64,000 bases of DNA from Neoroseomonas oryzicola (lineage in GTDB: Bacteria; Pseudomonadota; Alphaproteobacteria; Acetobacterales; Acetobacteraceae): assembly GCF_012163135.1 (NCBI RefSeq), contig NZ_JAAVUP010000001.1, positions 310,001 to 374,000 on the forward strand, written 5' to 3'. This document shows positions 8,273-16,991 of this stretch, in pieces. A program made the translations under genes and the position numbers. The notes under the pieces were generated by a model. The model did not search any database. It was not told the DNA's origin and worked only from the letters and a program-made list of their open reading frames with translations. Numbering within the stretch: the stretch's first letter is position 1; every line of letters starts with the position of its first letter.

Positions 8273-9166
8273 TCACACCGCTGCCGCGACGGCCTCGGAA
8301 ACGAGCCTGGCCGCCTCCGCGCCCTTCAGCTTGGCGATGTCGTCCTGGTACTTGAGCAGCACCCCGAGCGTCTCATCCACCGCGCCGGGCTCGAGTTCCT
8401 TCGCATCCAGCGCTGCGAGTGCCTGCGCCCAGTCGATCGTCTCGGCCACGCCCGGCAGCTTGAAGTAGTCGCCATCGCGGACCTTCTGCACGAAGGCGAC
8501 GATCTGGGCGGACAGCTTCTCGGGAAGCCCCGGCGCGCGCACGCGCAGGATGGCGCGTTCGCGCGCCGCGTCGGGATAATCGACCCAGTGGTAGAGGCAG
8601 CGCCGGCGCACCGCGTCATGCACCTCGCGCGTGCGGTTCGAGGTGATGATGACGACCGGCGGCGTCGCCGCGCGCACCGTGCCCAGCTCCGGGATGGTGA
8701 TCTGGAAGTCGCCCAGGATCTCGAGCAGGAAGGCCTCGAAGGGCTCGTCGGCGCGGTCGAGCTCGTCGATCAGCAGCACTGCGGGCTCGCCTTCGAGCGC
8801 CTGCAGCAGCGGGCGGGACTGGAGGAAGCGGCGGTCGTAGATGCCGCGCTCCAGCGCCTCGCGGTCCGTCTCCCCGGCCGCTTCCGCGAGCCGGATCGCC
8901 ATCAGCTGGCGCGCGTGATTCCACTCATAGGCCGCGGCGGACAGGTCGAGGCCGTCGTAGCACTGCAGCCGCACCAGGTGGCGCGGCAGCATCTTCGCGA
9001 GCACCTTGGCGATCTCGGTCTTGCCGGTGCCGGGCTCGCCCTCGAGGAAGAGCGGCCGGCCCATCCGCAGTGCGAGATGCACCGTCGTCGCCAGCGCGCG
9101 GTCGGCGATGTAGCCGCCCGCCGCCAGCAGCGCCTGCGTGTCGCTGACCGTGCCCGGGAGGCTCAC
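8273..9166 (-). CDS. coxD: CoxD-like MoxR-family AAA+ ATPase
   Basis: A 297-residue MoxR-type AAA+ ATPase. Walker A is GEPGTGKT at 43-50, Walker B is AVLLIDELDRAD, and ITSNRTREVHDAVRRRC contains sensor 1 and the arginine-finger region. In Oligotropha-type systems CoxD is needed to insert S and Cu into the Mo site of CO dehydrogenase, acting with the VWA partner CoxE. The start is GTG at 9166, whose last bases form the TGA stop of coxG (GTGA overlap). A longer frame upstream runs antisense-like through coxG and is rejected. It ends just before the palindromic element. Confidence 0.88.
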   Translation of the reverse strand: MSLPGTVSDTQALLAAGGYIADRALATTVHLALRMGRPLFLEGEPGTGKTEIAKVLAKMLPRHLVRLQCYDGLDLSAAAYEWNHARQLMAIRLAEAAGETDREALERGIYDRRFLQSRPLLQALEGEPAVLLIDELDRADEPFEAFLLEILGDFQITIPELGTVRAATPPVVIITSNRTREVHDAVRRRCLYHWVDYPDAARERAILRVRAPGLPEKLSAQIVAFVQKVRDGDYFKLPGVAETIDWAQALAALDAKELEPGAVDETLGVLLKYQDDIAKLKGAEAARLVSEAVAAAV

Positions 9167-9807
9167 AGGAACATCAGCGCGAGGATGACGAGCCAGATGG
9201 CGCCGCCGATCCAGGCGAGCAGCGGGATGCCCATCGGCGCCTCGGGCAACAGGTCGAGGATCGAGATGCCCGCCGGCGCGGTGATCGGCGCGCGGGGGCC
9301 GGCTTCCGCACGGGCGGCTGCGGCGGGCGCCGCGGCGGCGGCCTCGACCTCGGGGGCGGGCGGCGGCGGCGCGACGGCGGCGGCGAAGCGATCGAAGAAC
9401 TGGTCCGACATCTGCTTCGCGGTGCTGTCGATCAGCCGCGCGCCGAGCTGCGCCATCTTGCCGCCGACCTGCGCCTTCACCGTGTACTTCAGCAGTGTCT
9501 CGGACGGGCCGATCTCCTCGAGCGCCACGTCCGCGCCGCCCTTGGCGAAGCCCATCGCACCGCCATTGCCCTCGCCGGTGATGGTGTAGGACGCCGGGGC
9601 GTTGATGTTCTCGAGCTTCACCTTGCCGCCGAACTTCGCGGCCATCGGGCCGATCTTCAGCGCGACCTTCGCCTCGAAGGCGTCCTCGGCCGTGCGCGTG
9701 ACCGATTCGCAGCCCGGGATGGCGGCGCGGAGCATCTCGGGGTCGTTCAGCGCGTCCCACACCCGCTGGCGCGGGGCGAGGATCCGGCGCTCGCCGGTCA
9801 TGTCCAT
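9163..9807 (-). CDS. coxG: CoxG-like SRPBCC membrane-anchored protein
   Basis: A 214-residue protein starting MDMTGERRILAPRQRVWDAL. The first 150 residues or so are a CO-dehydrogenase subunit G (SRPBCC/START-like) domain with AAIPGCESV and KVALKIGPMAAKF. An Ala/Pro-rich linker follows, then a C-terminal membrane segment (WIGGAIWLVILALMFL). CoxG is thought to recruit CO dehydrogenase to the cytoplasmic membrane. It is the first gene of the minus-strand accessory operon. The structural hydroxylase subunits are not next to it: the upstream neighbour is a divergent antiporter. Confidence 0.88.
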   Translation of the reverse strand: MDMTGERRILAPRQRVWDALNDPEMLRAAIPGCESVTRTAEDAFEAKVALKIGPMAAKFGGKVKLENINAPASYTITGEGNGGAMGFAKGGADVALEEIGPSETLLKYTVKAQVGGKMAQLGARLIDSTAKQMSDQFFDRFAAAVAPPPPAPEVEAAAAAPAAAARAEAGPRAPITAPAGISILDLLPEAPMGIPLLAWIGGAIWLVILALMFL

Positions 9808-9954
9808 GGGAAGGTCTCCTGTCCGGGCGGCAACCTAGGGCCGGGGGGCGGGTGCGAAAAGGGGTGCCCCCCTTGTGGCCCGGGGGATCATCCTGCAAGG
9901 ACGGGGGATCACCGCCGGGCGGGACCCCGGCAGCACCAGGGGGACCGAGAGACG

Positions 9955-11367
9955 ATGCGCCTGGCCCGAGCCCTCTCCGCCTGCCTGGCGGGATCGGCCC
10001 TTTTCCTCGCCGGGACCGGGCCGGCCGCGGCCGCCGGCGTGTCCGGGGCAGACCTCTCCCTCGCCTGGGGCATCCCCTTCGTGGGCATGCTGCTGTCCAT
10101 CGCCCTGATGCCGCTGCTGGCCGGCCATATCTGGCACCACCATTACGGCAAGATCGCCGCGGGCTGGGCGGTGCTGCTCGTCCTTCCCTTCGCCATCGCC
10201 TTCGGGCCGGAAACCGCGGCGTCCGAGGTCTGGCACATCGTCCTGCAGGAATACGTCCCGTTCATCGCGCTGCTGCTCGCGCTCTATGTCACCGGCGGCG
10301 GGGTGCTGCTGAAGGGAACGCTCGTCGGCACGCCGGCGACGAACACGGCGCTGCTCGCGCTCGGCACCGTCATCGCGTCGCTGATGGGCACGACCGGCGC
10401 GTCGATGCTGCTGATCCGCCCGGTGCTGCGCGCCAACGCCTTCCGCACGCGCAAGACGCACACCTTCGTCTTCTTCATCTTCCTGGTGAGCAACATCGGC
10501 GGGTCGCTGACGCCGCTCGGGGATCCGCCGCTCTATCTCGGCTTCCTCAAGGGCGTGTCCTTCTTCTGGACCACGACGCACCTGTTTGCCGAGTTCCTCA
10601 CCTGCGCGGTCATCCTGCTCGGCGTCTACTACGTCCTGGATTCCTGGGCCTGGTCGAAGGAGAAGGCCGCCGCCCCGGACACTGGCGCGCGGGAACCGCT
10701 GCGCGTCGAAGGCACGGTCAACCTCGGCCTGATCGGCCTCGTCGTCGTGATGGTGCTGCTGCAGGGCTACTGGCAGCCGGGGGAGGTGACGATCCTCGGC
10801 CAGCACATCGGCGCCGAGCGCCTGGTCGGCATCGCGGTCTTCGTCGCCATCGCCTTCGTGTCCATGAAGCTGACGCCGGCATCGCTGCGGGAGGAGAACG
10901 GCTTCGCCTGGGGCGCGATCCTCGAGGTCGCCAAGCTGTTCGCGGCCATCTTCGTCACCATGGCGCCCGTGCTGGCGATCCTGCGCGCGGGCGTGGACGG
11001 GGCGGCGGGCCCGCTGGTCGCGCTGACGTCGGATACCGCCGGGCAGCCGATCCCGGCCGTCTATTTCTGGCTGTCCGGCGCGCTGTCCTCCTTCCTCGAC
11101 AACGCGCCCACCTACCTGGTGTTCTTCAACCTCGCGGGCGGGGATCCCGGCCACCTGATGACGGATGGGGCGCTGACGCTCGCCGCGATCTCCTGCGGGT
11201 CGGTCTTCATGGGGGCCAACTCCTACATCGGCAACGCGCCCAACTTCATGGTCAAGGCCATCGTCGAGGAGAACGGGGAGCGAATGCCCTCCTTCTTCGG
11301 CTACTGCGCCTGGGCGTTGGTGTTCCTGGTGCCGCTGTTTATTTTGATAACGCTGATCTTCTTCTGA
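9955..11367 (+). CDS. sodium:proton antiporter, NhaD-like
   Basis: A 470-residue polytopic membrane protein of the NhaD/CitMHS-like ion transporter superfamily. A signal-like hydrophobic start (MRLARALSACLAGSALFLAG) is followed by about 11-12 membrane segments. Diagnostic stretches are SNIGGSLTPLGDPPLYLGFL in the middle and SSFLDNAPTYLVFFNLAGG plus MGANSYIGNAPNFMVKAI near the end, the two inverted-topology Asn/Pro helical hairpins of this fold. The expected role is Na+ extrusion and pH homeostasis. The gene is 10 bases upstream of prpB and may be cotranscribed with it, although no functional link is obvious. Confidence 0.85.
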   Translation: MRLARALSACLAGSALFLAGTGPAAAAGVSGADLSLAWGIPFVGMLLSIALMPLLAGHIWHHHYGKIAAGWAVLLVLPFAIAFGPETAASEVWHIVLQEYVPFIALLLALYVTGGGVLLKGTLVGTPATNTALLALGTVIASLMGTTGASMLLIRPVLRANAFRTRKTHTFVFFIFLVSNIGGSLTPLGDPPLYLGFLKGVSFFWTTTHLFAEFLTCAVILLGVYYVLDSWAWSKEKAAAPDTGAREPLRVEGTVNLGLIGLVVVMVLLQGYWQPGEVTILGQHIGAERLVGIAVFVAIAFVSMKLTPASLREENGFAWGAILEVAKLFAAIFVTMAPVLAILRAGVDGAAGPLVALTSDTAGQPIPAVYFWLSGALSSFLDNAPTYLVFFNLAGGDPGHLMTDGALTLAAISCGSVFMGANSYIGNAPNFMVKAIVEENGERMPSFFGYCAWALVFLVPLFILITLIFF

Positions 11368-11377
11368 GGAGGGCCCG

Positions 11378-12298
11378 ATGCCCTACGTGATCGCCGACGA
11401 CCTCCCCGACGAACCCGCGGGCGTGCGCTTCCGCCGCCTGCTCGAGCGGCCGCAGATCCTGCAGATGCCGGGCGCGCATCTCGGCATCTCCGCGCTGCTG
11501 GCGAAGAAGCAGGGCTTCGAGGCGCTCTACATGTCCGGTGCGGCGATGTCCGCGACCATGGGCCTGCCCGACCTCGGCATGATCACGGTGGACGACGTCG
11601 CCTGGCACGTCCGCCAGGTGGTGCGCGCCTCGGCGCTGCCGGTGCTCGTCGACGGCGACACCGGTTATGGCGAGGCGCTGAACGTCATGCACATGGTGCG
11701 CACCTTCGAGGAAGCGGGGGCAGGGGCCGTGCACCTCGAGGACCAGCTGCTGCCCAAGAAGTGCGGGCACCTGAACGACAAGAAGCTCGCCGGTGCCGAG
11801 GACATGGCCGCGAAGGTGGCAGCGGCCCGCAAGGCGCGGAAGAACCTCGTGATCATCGCCCGCACCGATGCGGCGGCGAGCGAGGGGATCGACGGCGCCG
11901 TCGCCCGCGCGCGGCTCTATCTCGAAGCCGGCGCCGACGCGATCTTCCCCGAGGCGCTGACGACGCGTGAGATGTTCGTCGAGTTCGCGAAGCGCATGCC
12001 CGGCGTGAAGCTGCTCGCGAACATGACCGAGTTCGGCCGCACGCCCTTCTTCACCGCCGCCGAGTTCCAGGAGATGGGCTACGCGATGGTGATCTGGCCG
12101 GTGAGCCACCTGCGCATCGCCGCCCGCGCGATGGAGGATCTGTACGTCGCGATCCGCAAGGATGGCGGCACGCAGAACATGGTCGGGCGGATGCAGACCC
12201 GGGCGCAGCTCTACGAGACGATCGGCTACCACGATTACGAGGCGCTGGACGCCACGCTGATCCGTACGGTTGTGCCGGAGGGCATGCCTCAAACCTGA
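11378..12298 (+). CDS. prpB: 2-methylisocitrate lyase (isocitrate lyase/PEP mutase superfamily)
   Basis: A 306-residue TIM-barrel lyase. It cleaves 2-methylisocitrate to pyruvate and succinate in the methylcitrate cycle of propionate use. Family features are VDGDTGYGEALNV at 91-103 (Mg-binding Asp residues), the catalytic loop PKKCGHLNDKKL with Cys129, and IIARTDA near 164. The length matches PrpB (about 295-305). A related oxaloacetate or PEP-mutase-type lyase is possible because prpC and prpD are not adjacent, but the KKCGH loop favours (methyl)isocitrate lyase. A Shine-Dalgarno-like GAGGAGGG lies 6-10 bases before the ATG. Confidence 0.85.
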   Translation: MPYVIADDLPDEPAGVRFRRLLERPQILQMPGAHLGISALLAKKQGFEALYMSGAAMSATMGLPDLGMITVDDVAWHVRQVVRASALPVLVDGDTGYGEALNVMHMVRTFEEAGAGAVHLEDQLLPKKCGHLNDKKLAGAEDMAAKVAAARKARKNLVIIARTDAAASEGIDGAVARARLYLEAGADAIFPEALTTREMFVEFAKRMPGVKLLANMTEFGRTPFFTAAEFQEMGYAMVIWPVSHLRIAARAMEDLYVAIRKDGGTQNMVGRMQTRAQLYETIGYHDYEALDATLIRTVVPEGMPQT

Positions 12299-12471
12299 GG
12301 CTGTAGGACCTGCGTCATTTCGGCAACATTTCCAACCCGGCACCGCAATGCATCGCGGGCGCCGGACGACGCCCCCTGGGCAATGATCACGCGCCTGTGT
12401 AACCGTTCTTTGTCTCATTAACGGGAATGTGCGTGCGCTCGGCGCCATTCCCGAGAACCAAGGAATGGCGC

Positions 12472-13566
12472 ATGAAGCGTGCTCTGCTGGCCTCTGCGGC
12501 CCTGTCCTTCGTCGCCGTCATGGCGCCGCCGCGCGACGCGGCCGCGCAGATGGTCGAAGGCCTCTATGTCGGGGGGCTGGCCGGCGTCACCTGGCTGTCG
12601 GACACCAACGCGCCGATCTTCCCGCCCGCCTCGGCCAATCTCTCGACCCCGTCGGACTATTTCCAGCGCAAGTGGGACCCGGGCTTCGCCGGCGTGCTGA
12701 ATGTCGGCTACGGCCTCATCGGCGGCCTGCGCGGTGAGCTCGAGGCCTTCTACCGCGTCAATGACGCCGCGAGCGGCCTTGCCTTCAACCGGCCGGCGAC
12801 TGGCGGGACGGCGAACAGCTACGGCCTGATGGCGAACGTCTACTACGACCTCGCGATCGGCGGGGCGAACCCGGTCGCGATCCCGTATATCGGCGGCGGC
12901 CTTGGCTATGCGTGGACCGACTGGTCCAGCGTCGGCGGACGCGCGGGCAGCGCGGCGCTGAACATCGACGGGTCGGACGGCACCTGGGCCTACCAGGCCA
13001 TCGCCGGCGTGGCCTTCCCGATCCCGGCCGTCCCGGGCCTCGCGATCACGGCCGAGTACCGCTACTTCGGCACCTTCGACAATCCGTCGCTGTCGGGCAC
13101 CGTGACCGGCCCGGGCTATGCGCGGAGCCAGCAGATCCCCGTCGCGACCTCGAACCACAATGTCATGGTCGGCGTGCGGTTCAACTTCGGCCGCATCCCC
13201 GCGCCGGCCCCCGTGCCTGCTGCGGCGCCGGCCCCGGCGCGCACCTTCATGGTGTTCTTCGACTGGAACCGCGCCGACCTGACCGACCGCGCGCGCCAGA
13301 TCATCGCCGAGGCGGCGCAGGCGCGCAGCCGCCAGCAGGTGACGCGCATCGACGTCACGGGCCACACCGACACCTCGGGTTCGGCGCAGTACAACCAGGG
13401 CCTGTCGGTGCGCCGCGCCAACGCGGTTGCCGCGGAATTGGTGCGCCTTGGCGTGCCGCGCAACGAGATCACCGCGCGTGGCGTCGGCGAGAGCCAGCTC
13501 CTCGTCGCGACCCCGGACAACACCCGCGAGCCGCAGAACCGCCGCGTGGAAATCGTCCTGCGCTGA
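12472..13566 (+). CDS. OmpA-family outer membrane protein
   Basis: A 364-residue envelope protein. Residues 1-26 are a signal peptide (MKRALLASAALSFVAVMAPP, cleaved near AAAQ). About 27-235 form an eight-strand-like beta-barrel with repeated Gly/Tyr strands such as YIGGGLGYAWTDW. An Ala/Pro linker leads to a C-terminal OmpA peptidoglycan-binding domain (FFDWNRADLTDRA, GHTDTSGSAQYN, LSVRRANAV and NRRVEIVLR). It should tether the outer membrane to peptidoglycan. The ATG at 12472 is chosen because it gives a clean signal sequence; the frame is open 45 bases further upstream. It is monocistronic, with a terminator after the stop. Confidence 0.88.
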   Translation: MKRALLASAALSFVAVMAPPRDAAAQMVEGLYVGGLAGVTWLSDTNAPIFPPASANLSTPSDYFQRKWDPGFAGVLNVGYGLIGGLRGELEAFYRVNDAASGLAFNRPATGGTANSYGLMANVYYDLAIGGANPVAIPYIGGGLGYAWTDWSSVGGRAGSAALNIDGSDGTWAYQAIAGVAFPIPAVPGLAITAEYRYFGTFDNPSLSGTVTGPGYARSQQIPVATSNHNVMVGVRFNFGRIPAPAPVPAAAPAPARTFMVFFDWNRADLTDRARQIIAEAAQARSRQQVTRIDVTGHTDTSGSAQYNQGLSVRRANAVAAELVRLGVPRNEITARGVGESQLLVATPDNTREPQNRRVEIVLR

Positions 13567-13580
13567 CCGGCGCAGGGGCG

Positions 13581-13604
13581 GGGGAACGCCACGCGTTCCC
13601 CTTT
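13581..13604 (+). terminator. hairpin terminator between convergent genes
   Basis: A perfect 9-base inverted repeat GGGGAACGC / GCGTTCCCC with a CAC loop (arms 13581-13589 and 13593-13601) is followed by TTT. It lies 15 bases after the OmpA-like stop and 8 bases before the stop of the convergent ATPase gene. It can serve the plus-strand transcript; the T-run is short, so efficiency is uncertain. Confidence 0.6.
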
Positions 13605-13611
13605 GCCCGTC

Positions 13612-15042
13612 CTATTGCTGGACCAGGATGTTGCCCAGCGCGAACCCGATCGTCGCCTCATCGGCCAGCATCGGCCGGTTGGCGAAGGCGCAGAGCTCCC
13701 CGATCTGCTGCGGAATCTCGACCGCCTGGTAGAAGGCGAGCGGCGTGCCGTTCTGCGCGATCGCCTTGATCGTGTGTTGCACCGCGCTTTCCGGATAGGC
13801 GATGCCGCGGTCGCGCGCGCTGGCGAGCAGGATCTTCGCGAATTCGTGCTCGTCCGGCCCGTGCACGTGGATCTTGTAGGGCAGGCGGCGCAGGAAGGCC
13901 GGGTCCATCAGGTCCCGCGGCGAGAGGTTGGTCGAGAAGACCAGCAGCTGGTCGAAGGGGATCTGGAAGGACTGGCCGGTGTGCAGCTTCAGGAAGTCGA
14001 TGCGCCGGTCCATCGGCACCACCCAGCGGTTCAGCAGCGCCTCGGGCCGTGCAAGCTGGCGGCCGAAATCGTCGATCAGCAGCACGCCGTTCATCGCCTT
14101 GACGTGCAGCGGCGCCTCGTAGAACCGCGCCGTCGTCTCGAACTTGAGGTCGAGCATGTCGAGGCTGAGCTCGCCGCCCGCTGAGACGAAAGGCCGCCGG
14201 CATGGCACCCAGCGCGGGTCGAACTCGTCGGCGAGCAGGCTCGCGACGGAACTCGACTGCGTCTCGATGCCGAGGCGGCGGTGCACGGACGGGTCGAAGA
14301 CCTTCACGATCTGCCCGCCGACCTCGAAGCAGTGCGGCACCAGCACCATGGCGCCGAACATGCGGACCATGCGCTCGGCGATCGAGGTCTTGCCGTTGCC
14401 TGGCGCGCCGTAGAGCAGGATCGAGCGGCCCGAGTTCACCGCGATGCCGACCTTGGCGAGCAGGTCGTCCGGCACCGCGAGCGGGTGCAGCGCGCCGGCG
14501 ACGATCTTGGGCTGGATCTGCTCGCTGCGGATCGTCTGCTTCAGAACGCGCGCCGAGTAGTCGACGAGCGAGACGGGCAGGGGGCCGATGTAGGAATTGT
14601 TCGCGAAGGCCTCGACGGCCATGGAACGGCCGCGTGGGGTGAGTTCCACGCGCAGTTCGCCGGCGACGATGCCGGGCTTCATCTCGACGATGTTCTGCGC
14701 CCGCGCGCTCTCGATCAGCGAGCTCGACAGGCGGCGCGAGATTGCGAGCGTCTCGGCGATCGAGGCCGTGGTGCCCTGGCCGGCCGTGCTGAGATACTTG
14801 CAGAAGATGTCGAGGATGATGCGCTGCTCGATCCCGAGCTGCGCGAGGGTGTCGGGCGGCGCCGGCAGCCCGTCCTGCAGTTCGTTGACCTGGCGGGCGC
14901 TGAGCAGGCCCATCTCGACCAGCACGTCGCCGAGCGGCCGCCCGGTGCGGCTCTGCTGGGCAAGAGCCTCGTTGACGTCGGCACGCGGCACGAGGTCGAG
15001 CGCGACGAGTAGGTCACTGAGACGCAAATGGGCCTCCACCAA
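13612..15042 (-). CDS. AAA+ ATPase with N-terminal MshEN/GspE-II-like domain
   Basis: A 476-residue two-part protein. The first 60 or so residues (LRLSDLLVALDLVPRADVNEAL and later GRPLGDVLVEMGLLSARQVNEL) look like the N-terminal MshEN/GSPII_E module that in type II secretion and pilus ATPases can bind c-di-GMP. From about residue 200 there is an AAA+ core: Walker A GAPGNGKT at 212-219, Walker B GVLLIDDFGRQ, sensor-like LLVFSTNLSPRDLMDPAFLRR. It lacks the GspE catalytic domain, so it is not a secretion ATPase. I do not know a named homologue. It is convergent with the OmpA-like gene and divergent from the deacetylase. Confidence 0.7.
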   Translation of the reverse strand: MVEAHLRLSDLLVALDLVPRADVNEALAQQSRTGRPLGDVLVEMGLLSARQVNELQDGLPAPPDTLAQLGIEQRIILDIFCKYLSTAGQGTTASIAETLAISRRLSSSLIESARAQNIVEMKPGIVAGELRVELTPRGRSMAVEAFANNSYIGPLPVSLVDYSARVLKQTIRSEQIQPKIVAGALHPLAVPDDLLAKVGIAVNSGRSILLYGAPGNGKTSIAERMVRMFGAMVLVPHCFEVGGQIVKVFDPSVHRRLGIETQSSSVASLLADEFDPRWVPCRRPFVSAGGELSLDMLDLKFETTARFYEAPLHVKAMNGVLLIDDFGRQLARPEALLNRWVVPMDRRIDFLKLHTGQSFQIPFDQLLVFSTNLSPRDLMDPAFLRRLPYKIHVHGPDEHEFAKILLASARDRGIAYPESAVQHTIKAIAQNGTPLAFYQAVEIPQQIGELCAFANRPMLADEATIGFALGNILVQQ

Positions 15043-15183
15043 GGCGGTTTCTCCGCGCCCTGGGGGAAGCGCGGACGGGGTGGGGGGGAGTTAAGACATA
15101 GTAACCTCGCGGTAGCGCGAGGTCCATCGCGACGGAGGCCGCTTGCGCCGCGCCGGGACCGGCCCAAGGTGACGCCCGCCGCC

Positions 15184-16311
15184 ATGACGCCCATCCTGAT
15201 CGGATCTGAGATCTACCGCCGGTCCACCTACGGCCCGAAGCATCCGCTCGCCATCCCGCGGGTCTCGACCACGCTCGACCTGATCAGGGCGCTCGGCTGG
15301 GTGGATCCGGCGCGCTACCACGACAGCCCGATGGCCACGCCGGACGCGCTGTCGCGCTTCCACCACCCGGACTACCTCGCCGCCCTGATGCGGGCCGAGG
15401 CCGAGCAGGGGGTGAGCCCCGCCGACCGCGAGCGCTTCCGCATCGGCGCCGACGGCAATCCGGTCTACCGGGAGGTGTTCCGCCGGCCCGCGACCTCGGC
15501 GGGCGGGACGATGCTGGCGGCGCGGCTGACCGCGCGGGGCGGCATCGCGCATGTGCCGGGCGGGGGCACGCATCACGGGCGGGCGGACCGGGCCTCGGGC
15601 TTCTGCTACCTGAACGACCCGGTGCTCGGGCTGATGGAATGGCTTGGGCTGGGGCTGACCAACATCCTCTACCTCGACATCGATGCCCATCACGGGGACG
15701 GGGTCCAGGACGCCTTCCACGACGATCCCCGCGTCTTCACCCTTTCGGTCCATGAGGAAGGCCGCTGGCCCTTCACCGGCGCGGAGGAGGACCGGGCCGG
15801 CGGCCATGCCCGCAACATTCCCGTGCCCGCCGGCTTCAACGACAGCGAGATGGCCTGGGTGCTGCACGAGGCGATCCTGCCCATCGTCCGCCACCTTCGG
15901 CCGCAGGCGATCATGGTCCAGTGCGGCGCCGACGCGCTGGAGGAAGATCCGCTGGCAAGGCTCTCGCTTTCGAACAATTCCCACCGCGCGGTCGTCGCGG
16001 CCGTGATGGGCCTGGCGCCGCGGCTGATCGTGCTCGGCGGCGGCGGCTACAACCCATGGACGGTCGCGCGCTGCTGGGCCGGGGTGTGGGGCACGCTGAA
16101 CGGCCACACGATGCCCGAGCGCCTGAACGCCGAGGCCGAGAACGTGCTGCGCGCCCTGACCTTCCATCGCGCCGCCGGTCGCAACCCGCCGGAGCACTGG
16201 TTCACCACCCTCGTCGACGCGCCGCGGCCGGGCGTGGTGCGCGCCATCGTGCGCCGGCGCGCCGCGGCGGCGCGGGCGGACCTTCCCGCGCCCCCGGCCG
16301 CCGTGGCATGA
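15184..16311 (+). CDS. histone-deacetylase-fold protein (AcuC/HDAC-like amidohydrolase)
   Basis: A 375-residue zinc amidohydrolase of the arginase/deacetylase fold, expected to remove acetyl groups from lysine or polyamine-like substrates in the cytoplasm. Visible motifs are VPGGGTHHGRADRASGFCYL (tandem His130-His131), YLDIDAHHGDGVQDAF with zinc ligands Asp167 and His169, MVQCGADALEEDP (third ligand Asp) and LGGGGYNPWTVARCW. A TTG/GTG-rich frame continues upstream; ATG at 15184 gives MTPILIGSEIYRRSTYGP, the usual family start. Its last bases overlap the start of the DUF192 gene (ATGA), so the two are translated together. Confidence 0.87.
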   Translation: MTPILIGSEIYRRSTYGPKHPLAIPRVSTTLDLIRALGWVDPARYHDSPMATPDALSRFHHPDYLAALMRAEAEQGVSPADRERFRIGADGNPVYREVFRRPATSAGGTMLAARLTARGGIAHVPGGGTHHGRADRASGFCYLNDPVLGLMEWLGLGLTNILYLDIDAHHGDGVQDAFHDDPRVFTLSVHEEGRWPFTGAEEDRAGGHARNIPVPAGFNDSEMAWVLHEAILPIVRHLRPQAIMVQCGADALEEDPLARLSLSNNSHRAVVAAVMGLAPRLIVLGGGGYNPWTVARCWAGVWGTLNGHTMPERLNAEAENVLRALTFHRAAGRNPPEHWFTTLVDAPRPGVVRAIVRRRAAAARADLPAPPAAVA

Positions 16312-16799
16312 CCATCGCCATGACGCTCCGCCGATCCTTCCTGCTCCTCGCCGCCGCGCTGCCCGTGGCGGCCCGGGCCCAGCCGGGTGTGGACCGCCCC
16401 CAGCCGCGCCTGCCGACCGAACCGCTCGTCATCGCCACGCGCGACGGGCGGCGGCTGCCCTTTACCGTCGAGATGGCCATCCAGCCCGACCAGCAGATGA
16501 TCGGCCTGATGTTCCGCCCCGAGGTGAAGCCGGACGAGGGGATGCTGTTCGACTGGGGCGTCCCGCGCGAGAGCACCATGTGGATGCGCAACACCATCGC
16601 CTCGCTTGACATGGTCTTCATCGCCGAGGACGGGCGGATCCATCGCATCGCGGAACGGACGGTGCCGCAGTCGCTCGCGACCGTCTCCTCCAACGGGCCG
16701 GTGCGGGCGACGCTGGAATTGCGGGCGGGCATCACCGAACAGCTCGACATCCGCGCCGGGGACCGGGTGCTGCACCGGCTGTTCGGCACCGCGCCCTGA
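16308..16799 (+). CDS. DUF192 family secreted protein
   Basis: A 163-residue protein with an N-terminal signal peptide (LRRSFLLLAAALPVAARAQ) followed by a DUF192 domain: FTVEMAIQPDQQMIGLMFRP, GMLFDWGVPRESTMWMRNT and SLDMVFIAEDGRIHRI are the family hallmarks. Function in the family is not established; members are periplasmic or secreted small beta-rich proteins. It is translationally coupled to the upstream deacetylase by ATGA and ends directly before a palindromic repeat element. Confidence 0.85.
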   Translation: MTIAMTLRRSFLLLAAALPVAARAQPGVDRPQPRLPTEPLVIATRDGRRLPFTVEMAIQPDQQMIGLMFRPEVKPDEGMLFDWGVPRESTMWMRNTIASLDMVFIAEDGRIHRIAERTVPQSLATVSSNGPVRATLELRAGITEQLDIRAGDRVLHRLFGTAP

Positions 16800-16807
16800 G
16801 AGACTGT

Positions 16808-16933
16808 TTGAGAATGCGCCGTACGGCGCATTCTGAGGTCCGGCACCGGCCCGCTCCCCCCACCCGGCCACCCAACGACAGTATCCTGGATGGGTGGCCG
16901 GGTGGGGGAGCGGGCCGGTGCCGCCATTCTCAA
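16808..16933. repeat. MITE-like palindromic intergenic element
   Basis: The element begins and ends with inverted 9-base ends TTGAGAATG (16808-16816) and CATTCTCAA (16925-16933). Inside are a perfect 24-base palindrome at 16811-16834 and a 33-34 base inverted repeat, arms 16841-16874 and 16891-16923, differing by one C in a C-run and flanking a 16-base loop. It contains no gene. The structure suggests a small non-autonomous mobile or REP-type repeat inserted between the DUF192 gene and tRNA-Pro, and it may also act as a terminator-like hairpin. No target-site duplication is obvious. Confidence 0.7.
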
Positions 16934-16991
16934 TCGGTGTCTGAGCCTGCGGCTTGCCCGCGGCGGGCCGCTTCCATAGGGTGCGCCGCGA

